Shown one piece after another: positions 1 to 4,913 of a DNA stretch of 6,942 nucleotides. Position 1 is the stretch's first letter. Every line of letters begins with the position of its first letter. The notes below the pieces were generated by a model. That model was not told the DNA's origin, searched no databases, and worked only from the letters and a program-made list of their open reading frames with translations. Origin of the DNA: an uncultured Eubacteriales bacterium (GTDB lineage Bacteria; Bacillota; Clostridia; Oscillospirales; Acutalibacteraceae); assembly GCA_934476025.1 (NCBI GenBank), contig CAKSNI010000057.1:1-6942 (forward strand), given 5' to 3'. The translations under genes and the position numbers were made by a program.

Positions 1-49
1 CTGCTTCACCGCCCGGCTTTGTTATCCGAATAGAATCACGCTGAATGTC

Positions 50-75
50 AAAAAAGCAGGAAACCTGATTTCCCG
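50..75 (-). terminator. Candidate intrinsic terminator beyond the small ORF
   Basis: On the minus strand, CGGGAAA (75-69) can pair with TTTCCTG (63-57), seven pairs including one G-U, round a 5-nt loop. One C and six T residues (55-50) follow. The shape is that of a modest Rho-independent terminator ending a short minus-strand transcript through the 29-codon ORF. Four bases of its 5' arm (72-75) are also claimed by the stronger 72-99 hairpin, so both cannot form at once. Confidence 0.42.
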
Positions 76-99
76 AATCGGCTAATCAGTCGATTCGGG
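72..99. repeat. Perfect 9-bp inverted repeat (hairpin)
   Basis: CCCGAATCG at 72-80 and CGATTCGGG at 91-99 pair perfectly round a 10-nt loop. No T-tract follows directly on either strand, so it is not itself a normal terminator. The loop also holds AATCAG (84-89), complementary to CTGATT at 65-70, giving a further competing pairing. On the minus strand it precedes and overlaps the candidate terminator at 50-75, the order expected of an antiterminator. A protein-binding dyad is another possibility. Confidence 0.6.
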
Positions 100-124
100 T
101 ACGGATATTCGCGAGGCAAATTGG

Positions 125-214
125 TTATCCTTTCGCCTCTTCCGGCTTTACAAATTGAAATGTTCCCTCATCATTTCCGAGAAACAACGGTTTCGGCAAT
201 AGGTATTTCTGCAT
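125..214 (-). CDS. Possible small peptide ORF of 29 codons, function unknown
   Basis: An ATG at 212-214 opens a 29-codon frame that ends with TAA at 125-127. A G-rich ribosome-site-like GGGGGA (221-226) stands six bases upstream. The peptide begins MQKYLLPKPLFLGNDEG and ends VKPEEAKG; it has no cysteine, no signal peptide and no membrane segment. I do not recognise it. It starts about 20 nt after the rha terminator and no clear promoter lies between, so expression would depend on read-through or on a promoter inside the end of rhaB. It could be a real small protein, a leader peptide for the folded region that follows it, or the first part of a broken gene, since the same frame reopens at 85 and runs to the window edge. 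An ORF this short can arise by chance. Confidence 0.3.
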   Translation of the reverse strand: MQKYLLPKPLFLGNDEGTFQFVKPEEAKG

Positions 215-233
215 TTCTTTTCCCCCATCACAT

Positions 234-272
234 AAAAAAGGGCTGCGAATACAATCAGCCTCAGCAGCCCTT
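234..272 (-). terminator. Intrinsic terminator of the rha operon
   Basis: A perfect 9-bp inverted repeat, 238-246 (AAGGGCTGC on the plus strand) with 264-272 (GCAGCCCTT), encloses a 17-nt loop. Read on the minus strand, the stem is followed directly by six T residues (239 down to 234). It lies 17 bases beyond the rhaB TGA, the expected place for the end of the operon. The outer A/T pairs of the stem overlap the T-tract, as is usual. Confidence 0.88.
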
Positions 273-289
273 CGAAATATATTGAGATT

Positions 290-1693
290 TCAGACCGGAT
301 AAGGATAGTGCTTTAAATCAAACGATTGGGCAATGCAGTGCCGGGCATCGGTAAGATCCGAAAATACACCGTCGGCAATCATTTGCACACTGACATTGCC
401 AATAGCAGTCGCCTCCACCGGGCCGGCAATTACCGGCATTTTCAGTTGAGCGGCCGTCAACTGGTCAAGATAGGCATCCCGGCAACCGCCGCCGACGATA
501 TGCAGTGCATCATAAGAAACTCCCGTGATTTTTTCCAGGGCCTCAACCGCCTTAGCATAGCAAACCGCCAGACTGCGGTAAATGACTGCCGCAATTTCAC
601 CCGGAGTTTCCGGAACCTGCTGATGAGTCACGCGGCACTCCTCACGAACCGCTTCAATCATGCTCTTCGGTGCGAGGAAACAGTTTTTCTGGCAGTCAAC
701 CACTGAATCAATATCCGCCTTTTCGGCCATTTCGCTGATTTGCGGAAAGGTGTAGGCACAACCCCATTCCCGCCGGACCGATTGAATCATCCAAAGGCCC
801 ATAATATTCTTGAGAATACGGTAGCGATATTCATAACCGCCCTCATTGGTGAAATTGGCTTCCATGGATTCCGGGGTGCAGACAGCCTCTTTGCTTTCGG
901 TGCCAAGCAGGGACCAGGTGCCGGAACTTAAATACAGGCAGTGTTCCGAAGTCACCGGCACAGCGGCAACTGCCGAAGCGGTATCGTGCATCGGCGGAAA
1001 AACCACTCGGCAATCATAGCCGACCGTTTCGCGAACTTGATCGGTGAGGGATCCGATAATTGTTCCCGGCTTACAAAGCGGGCACAGCATTTCGGTTGGG
1101 AAACCGAGGCGCTCAAACAAAGAGCGATCCCAATCCTTAGACTGAATATCAATCAACTGACCGGTGGTAGCAATGGTATATTCACTGGCCTTCACCCCAC
1201 TGAGCAAATAGGTCAAATACTCCGGAACAAAGAGAAAAGTCTTTGCTTTTTCCAGCTGATCGGGATGGTTTTTGCGAAGGCTCATCAATTGATATACGGT
1301 GTTAAAAATGGCCTTTTGAATGCCGGTACGGGCATACAATTCCTTTTCGCTGATCAAGCGGTATACTTCTTCATCCATGCCCTCTGTTCGGGAATCTCGA
1401 TAGCTGACGGTATTTCCGATAATACGGTCGTTTTCGTCCAACAGAACAAAATCCACGCCCCAGGTGTCAATGCCGACCGAAACCGGAATCTTGCCGATTT
1501 TACGGCAAACCTTCATTCCTTCCAGCACCTGTTCGGAAAGATTTTTCATATCCCAGCAAAGAGAACCGTCCTGCTCATGCACCCCGTTTTCAAAACGGTA
1601 GATTTCTTCCAGAATCATTTTCCCGTTCTCCATATGGGAAAGGATGTGCCGGCCGCTGGATGCGCCGATATCAATGGCCAGATAATATTTCAT
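290..1693 (-). CDS. rhaB: L-rhamnulokinase
   Basis: Cytoplasmic sugar kinase of the FGGY family (ASKHA fold) that phosphorylates L-rhamnulose with ATP to L-rhamnulose 1-phosphate, the middle step of L-rhamnose catabolism. The 467-residue protein aligns along its length with the 489-residue E. coli RhaB and lacks only some C-terminal tail. Visible signatures are the N-terminal nucleotide-binding DIGASSGR (8-15), WD at 47-48, the rhamnulokinase motif GIDTWGVDF (74-82), YRDSRT (98-103), MHDTASAV (235-242) with the probable catalytic base Asp237, YLSSGTWSL (254-262), and the second-domain HIVGGGC (398-404) and AGPVEATAIGN (423-433). The ATG start is preceded six bases upstream by an imperfect AGGGCGG site (1700-1706). 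It is the last gene of the operon, 18 nt after rhaD, and a strong intrinsic terminator follows its TGA. Function is assigned by family; the identification is secure. Confidence 0.97.
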   Translation of the reverse strand: MKYYLAIDIGASSGRHILSHMENGKMILEEIYRFENGVHEQDGSLCWDMKNLSEQVLEGMKVCRKIGKIPVSVGIDTWGVDFVLLDENDRIIGNTVSYRDSRTEGMDEEVYRLISEKELYARTGIQKAIFNTVYQLMSLRKNHPDQLEKAKTFLFVPEYLTYLLSGVKASEYTIATTGQLIDIQSKDWDRSLFERLGFPTEMLCPLCKPGTIIGSLTDQVRETVGYDCRVVFPPMHDTASAVAAVPVTSEHCLYLSSGTWSLLGTESKEAVCTPESMEANFTNEGGYEYRYRILKNIMGLWMIQSVRREWGCAYTFPQISEMAEKADIDSVVDCQKNCFLAPKSMIEAVREECRVTHQQVPETPGEIAAVIYRSLAVCYAKAVEALEKITGVSYDALHIVGGGCRDAYLDQLTAAQLKMPVIAGPVEATAIGNVSVQMIADGVFSDLTDARHCIAQSFDLKHYPYPV

Positions 1694-1711
1694 TGCCGTC
1701 CGCCCTTTCTG

Positions 1712-2533
1712 TCACTGAAGAAATTTTTCCGGCAGGGTCACGCCGAAATCCTTTGCCAGAGCCCGGAAATCATCCGGTGTGATGGTTTGACGCTTTTTAT
1801 CGGTCATACTTCTGACCTTCACAAGAATTTCGGCAGCCTTTTCAACGGTATGCATCAATCCGAAGGTCAAATCAAAGTCTTCCCCGGAACAGAACATCCC
1901 GTGATGCGCCCAGATGGCCACATCATATTCCCGCATCAGTTTGCTGGTGGCAACGGCAATATCACGGCCGCCGGGTACCATCCAGCCGACAACTCCGATG
2001 CCGCTGGGAAAAACAACCGGGCATTCTGTTGCCATTTCCCAGATTTCCCGGGTAAAGGCCTCATCGGTAAGGGGCAAAACAAAGGTCAAGGCAATGGTGT
2101 TGGCCGGATGAGCATGATAGATCACCCGATGTTTTCCGCCGCTGACTTCTTTTTTGATTTCATGGTTCATCAAATGAGTCGGCAACTCGCTGGTCGGGCG
2201 TGCTCCGTTCAAAAGGCCCCAGACAATCCGGAAATTCTTTCCCTGGTCATCCACTTCGATGATGCCGGTGTTGGCGGCAGGATCCAAAATCACATTCCGC
2301 ATATACTTGCCGCTGCCGGTGACCATGAAGTATTCACCGGCAAGTCCCGGTACTTCGGTTCCGATCGGGGTCCAATCGCGATCCAGCGAAAACTGATCCG
2401 ATACCAACTGCACTTCTTCCGGTTTCAAACGGTAGGAAAGATTTCCGCCGTTGCGTTCATGCCATCCCTGTAAAAAACCGTCATTGGCCATTCTCACAAA
2501 TCCCTGAACAAATTCCGCATCCAAAATATTCAT
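1712..2533 (-). CDS. rhaD: L-rhamnulose-1-phosphate aldolase
   Basis: Zinc-dependent class II aldolase that cleaves L-rhamnulose 1-phosphate into dihydroxyacetone phosphate and L-lactaldehyde, the last step of the pathway, in the cytoplasm. The 273 residues match the E. coli enzyme (274) end to end. Seen in the sequence: ERNGGNL (26-32), the phosphate-binding region TGSGK (72-76), PTSELPTH with Glu116 (equivalent to E. coli Glu117), zinc ligands His140 and His142 in YHAH, Glu170 in ATECPVVF (equivalent to Glu171), and third zinc ligand His211 in AHHGMF. All known catalytic and metal residues are therefore present. The ATG lies only 4 nt beyond the rhaA stop; its ribosome site AAGGGGA (2541-2547) sits inside the last rhaA codons, which suggests translational coupling. 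Fuculose or ribulose-phosphate aldolases share the fold, but the full-length match and the neighbours make RhaD clear. Confidence 0.97.
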   Translation of the reverse strand: MNILDAEFVQGFVRMANDGFLQGWHERNGGNLSYRLKPEEVQLVSDQFSLDRDWTPIGTEVPGLAGEYFMVTGSGKYMRNVILDPAANTGIIEVDDQGKNFRIVWGLLNGARPTSELPTHLMNHEIKKEVSGGKHRVIYHAHPANTIALTFVLPLTDEAFTREIWEMATECPVVFPSGIGVVGWMVPGGRDIAVATSKLMREYDVAIWAHHGMFCSGEDFDLTFGLMHTVEKAAEILVKVRSMTDKKRQTITPDDFRALAKDFGVTLPEKFLQ

Positions 2534-2537
2534 GATT

Positions 2538-3776
2538 TTATCCCCTTTTGCTTAATACATTCTTCTCGTAGGTTTTTACTTCCTCTAACCAATCGGCGCC
2601 GGCTACTCCGCTGCGACGGACAAATTCATCCCAAACATCCCCCAGAGGATAGGTTTTAAGTTCTTCGGAGAAAACAAGCAGATCGGTAAAGTTTTCACTG
2701 TCCTGCATTTCCTTCATCCGATCCCAAGGGGTCAGCATGGCCAAAAGCAGTGCTTTTTGGAAGTTACGCATTCCGGCTACCCAGGCGGCAATCCGGTTGA
2801 TGGAAGCATCGAAGTAATCCAGAGCCATTACCACCCGGTCAAGCGCATGATTTCTGACAATTTCTTTGGCAATATCGCGAACGGTATCATCAAACAGTAC
2901 CACATGGTCCGAATCCCAGCGAACCGGACGGGTAACATGAAGGGCCACTTTGTCACTGAAAACGAGCATTGACGCAATCTTATCGGAAACATCTTCCGTC
3001 GGATGATAATGGCCGTTATCAAGCAGGCACATCAGGTTGTTTTTGGCACAGTAATTCATATAGAATTCAGAAGAACCGACCGTGCAGGATTCCAGGCCGA
3101 TCCCAAAAACCTTGGATTCCAGGGTTACATAGACCAAATTCCGGTCATACGGTTCACTGAGAATTTCATCCAAGGATTTTTTCAGACGCATACGCGGCCC
3201 CATGCGGTCGGCGGGAATATCTTTAAAGCCGTCCGGAATCCAGATATTCAGCGTGCAGAAGGTGTGGAGTTCTTTGGCAAAATATTCCGCAATTTTCAGG
3301 CAACATTTCGCATGGCGCACCCAGAAAGAACGAATGGATTCATCCGCGCTGGAAAGGGTCAGACCGGCGGCCTTCGGATGGGAGAAAAAGGTCGGGTTGA
3401 AATCCAGACCGAGCCCGCGATTTTTGGCGAACTCAACCCATTTGGCAAAATGGCGCGGCAGCAACGCATCACGATCCGCCCATTCGCCCTCTTCAAAAAT
3501 CGCATAGGAAGCATGAAGATTCAGGCGGTGCTTTCCGGGAATCAAAGAAAGAGCCTGATCGATATCCTGCATCAATTCCTGCGGATTGGTCGCCTTTCCG
3601 GGATAGTTTCCGGTGGCCTGAATACCGCCGCTCAGAGCCCCTTTGCGATCAAAGCCGCCAACATCATCCCCCTGCCAGCAATGCAGGGAAATCGGGGTTT
3701 TCAGCAAGGTATCCATCACCTGTTCGGTATCAATTCCAAGGGCAGCATACTTTGCCTTTGCTTCTGAATAACTCAT
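2538..3776 (-). CDS. rhaA: L-rhamnose isomerase
   Basis: Cytoplasmic metal-dependent (Mn2+-type) ketol isomerase converting L-rhamnose to L-rhamnulose, the entry step of the pathway. The protein is 412 residues against 419 in E. coli and aligns throughout at an offset of about 14. Signatures include SLHCWQGDDVGGF (30-42), GGIQATGNYPGKA (50-62), LDFNPTFFSHP (124-134) and NIWIPDGFKD (177-186). Metal and catalytic residues known from the E. coli enzyme are all present: Glu220 in LESKVFGIG, Asp253 and His256 in LLDNGHYHPTE, His280, Asp288 and Asp290 in RPVRWDSDH, and Asp320 in ALDYFDASINR. The ATG is fixed by AGGAGG at 3784-3789, seven bases upstream. It follows the regulator gene by 28 nt, with a possible promoter of its own in that junction, and leads the rhaA-rhaD-rhaB enzyme set. 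Nothing is truncated or missing. Confidence 0.98.
   Translation of the reverse strand: MSYSEAKAKYAALGIDTEQVMDTLLKTPISLHCWQGDDVGGFDRKGALSGGIQATGNYPGKATNPQELMQDIDQALSLIPGKHRLNLHASYAIFEEGEWADRDALLPRHFAKWVEFAKNRGLGLDFNPTFFSHPKAAGLTLSSADESIRSFWVRHAKCCLKIAEYFAKELHTFCTLNIWIPDGFKDIPADRMGPRMRLKKSLDEILSEPYDRNLVYVTLESKVFGIGLESCTVGSSEFYMNYCAKNNLMCLLDNGHYHPTEDVSDKIASMLVFSDKVALHVTRPVRWDSDHVVLFDDTVRDIAKEIVRNHALDRVVMALDYFDASINRIAAWVAGMRNFQKALLLAMLTPWDRMKEMQDSENFTDLLVFSEELKTYPLGDVWDEFVRRSGVAGADWLEEVKTYEKNVLSKRG
2541..2547 (-). promoter_or_regulatory. Ribosome binding site of rhaD, inside the end of rhaA
   Basis: AAGGGGA on the minus strand lies within the last sense codons of rhaA, seven bases before the rhaD ATG. 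Ribosomes ending rhaA would stop within 4 nt of the rhaD start, so coupled translation is likely. Confidence 0.7.
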
Positions 3777-3783
3777 AGTAGAA

Positions 3784-3789
3784 CCTCCT
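3784..3789 (-). promoter_or_regulatory. Ribosome binding site of rhaA
   Basis: Perfect AGGAGG on the minus strand, seven bases before the rhaA ATG (3774-3776). It fixes the start of rhaA and is the best ribosome site within the operon. Confidence 0.88.
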
Positions 3790-3803
3790 GATTATTTTTT
3801 ATC

Positions 3804-3833
3804 ATTATACCTCTTTTTTGCAGCCAAAAAAAG
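3804..3833 (-). promoter_or_regulatory. Candidate rhaA promoter with A/T-rich dyad
   Basis: A perfect -10 hexamer TATAAT (3804-3809, minus strand) overlaps the regulator's TAA stop and lies 14 nt before the rhaA ribosome site. No good -35 stands at 16-18 nt; the place is filled by an inverted repeat, 3813-3820 (CTTTTTTG on the plus strand) against CAAAAAAAG at 3825-3833, with a 4-nt centre. A strong -10 with no -35 is typical of activator-dependent promoters, such as those served by AraC proteins. The hexamer could also be chance in A/T-rich DNA. Confidence 0.42.
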
Positions 3834-4827
3834 GACTGTTTTGATCGGGTTTTACAACCTGATTCGACACCCCCGCTGCAGCTTTTCGGTACTGAAGCGG
3901 AGACAGACCGTATCGTTGACGAAACATTCGATAAAAATAAGCCGAATTTTCGTACCCGAGCGAAGCAATAATTTCATGAATGGGAATGACGGTATTGGAG
4001 AGCAAATAAGATGCTTTTTGAAGCCGGTATTGCTGAACCAGGCTTTGAAAAGAAACCCCGAAAGTTCGATGGATGCGTTTACTTAAAGCCCCCAGTGACA
4101 AACAAAGACGACGGGATAGTTCCGTCAGTGAAGCGGTGGCGTAATTTTCTTCAATATAAAGCAGCACATCGCTTTTTAAAGCGTGGGGCCCATTGCCGAC
4201 GACATTCAGTCGATCCAAATGATTGGCCAGCACCGCCAACAGCAGCCCCATCGTTTCCTGACGGATTCGACGGGTATTCGGCTCATCATACAAAAGAGTC
4301 CAGACCAGATTTTCGATCAGGTTTTGTACCGGAATGACATCCGCCACCTGAAAATGCAGATAACCGACGCTGGCCTTACCGTCGAATAGACAACCGTTTA
4401 AAAAGTCCACAACCGGGTTTTCTTCACCGCCGAGAATTTCAAAAGCACGACCGAAAAACTCCGGCAAAATCAAAAAATTGACCGCAATATCTGCTTCGCC
4501 GGCCGGTTCAATTTCCTGACAGGCAGTTTGATCCAAAAGGAGTAATTCACCGGCTTCCAAGCGGATTTCAGTGCCATTGATGCGATGGCAGGTCCGGCCG
4601 GCACACATATACACCATTTCAATGTAGTTATGACGATGGGGCGGAAAATGAACAAACCGGGTATGAGGGCGAATCTGGATCAGATTTCCGCTTTTCAGCA
4701 GGCGGGTGCAGTCTATTCGATCATCGGTTTGCAAGCCGTATCTTTCCAATTCCAAATGCCCATTACGAAGCAGCTCATCTTCCTCGGGTGTTCGGACAGA
4801 AAGTTGTTTAAGTAAAAAGGGATTCAT
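3805..4827 (-). CDS. AraC-family transcriptional regulator, probable rhamnose-operon activator
   Basis: A 340-residue DNA-binding regulator. The N-terminal half is an AraC-type cupin ligand-binding domain (about 45-140), with the typical FPPHRHNYIEMVYMCAG strand (61-77: His64, His66, Glu70) and the later EAGELLLLDQ (91-100). The C-terminal AraC DNA-binding domain has a first helix-turn-helix at about 233-257 and the more conserved second one at about 283-314, containing the family signature SLGYENSAYFYRMFRQRYG followed by SPLQYR. A non-conserved tail (315-340) follows. It plays the role of RhaS/RhaR in other bacteria, but I give no symbol because family membership alone does not fix the effector. 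Position directly before rhaADB and on the same strand argues for control of that operon, probably with autoregulation by co-transcription. The start is supported by AAGGAGGGAG (4831-4840). No terminator separates it from rhaA. Confidence 0.95.
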   Translation of the reverse strand: MNPFLLKQLSVRTPEEDELLRNGHLELERYGLQTDDRIDCTRLLKSGNLIQIRPHTRFVHFPPHRHNYIEMVYMCAGRTCHRINGTEIRLEAGELLLLDQTACQEIEPAGEADIAVNFLILPEFFGRAFEILGGEENPVVDFLNGCLFDGKASVGYLHFQVADVIPVQNLIENLVWTLLYDEPNTRRIRQETMGLLLAVLANHLDRLNVVGNGPHALKSDVLLYIEENYATASLTELSRRLCLSLGALSKRIHRTFGVSFQSLVQQYRLQKASYLLSNTVIPIHEIIASLGYENSAYFYRMFRQRYGLSPLQYRKAAAGVSNQVVKPDQNSPFFGCKKEV

Positions 4828-4833
4828 TTTCTC

Positions 4834-4839
4834 CCTCCT
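4834..4839 (-). promoter_or_regulatory. Ribosome binding site of the AraC regulator
   Basis: Perfect AGGAGG on the minus strand, within AAGGAGGGAG (4831-4840), six bases before the ATG at 4825-4827. It decides the start of the regulator. Confidence 0.85.
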
Positions 4840-4851
4840 TTTTTCGGAACA

Positions 4852-4880
4852 ATTCTAACATAAAAAGGCAAAAAAAGCAA
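4852..4880 (-). promoter_or_regulatory. Candidate sigma-A promoter of the AraC regulator (and rha operon)
   Basis: On the minus strand, -10 TAGAAT (4852-4857) is preceded by TGT, giving an extended -10. A -35-like TTGCTT (4875-4880) stands 17 nt upstream. The -10 matches five of six consensus bases and the -35 three of six. The regulator ATG follows about 24 nt after the -10, with a strong ribosome site between. The -35 lies inside the 3' arm of the upstream gene's terminator, so one stretch of DNA seems to do both jobs. Inferred from consensus only; no start site is known. Confidence 0.55.
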
Positions 4881-4909
4881 CCGCATTTGACAAAACAATG
4901 GGTTGCTTT
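4871..4909 (-). terminator. Intrinsic terminator of the glycoside hydrolase gene
   Basis: A perfect 9-bp inverted repeat, 4874-4882 (AAAGCAACC on the plus strand) with 4901-4909 (GGTTGCTTT), has an 18-nt loop. On the minus strand the stem runs into seven consecutive T residues. It begins 4 bases after the hydrolase TAA (4914-4916). It separates this gene from the AraC regulator, so the regulator and rha enzymes should form another transcription unit. The A/T-rich outer pairs make the stem weaker than the one after rhaB. Confidence 0.82.
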
Positions 4910-4913
4910 CTTC

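Noticed and set aside
2..85. Plus-strand frame open from the left edge to a TAA at 83-85, as the tail of a convergent gene.
   Set aside because: Only 27 codons are visible, with no recognisable motif, and the hairpin at 72-99 is not followed by a T-tract on the plus strand.
148..228. Alternative 26-codon minus-strand ORF from the ATG at 226-228, with three cysteines.
   Set aside because: It has no ribosome binding site, and it overlaps the better-supported 29-codon ORF in another frame. The cysteine pattern is probably chance.
941..2473. A 510-codon plus-strand open frame opposite rhaD and the first half of rhaB.
   Set aside because: It is wholly antisense to two securely identified enzymes, its translation resembles no family I know and is rich in His, Gly and Asn as mirror frames often are. 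It spans the rhaD-rhaB junction and has no independent support.
3003..3767. A 254-codon plus-strand open frame opposite rhaA.
   Set aside because: Antisense shadow of rhaA with no recognisable domain or gene-like setting.
3777..4913. Catabolite-repression (cre) sites near the two candidate promoters.
   Set aside because: I saw no convincing match to the cre palindrome in the gaps by eye; a motif scan would be needed to exclude weak sites.
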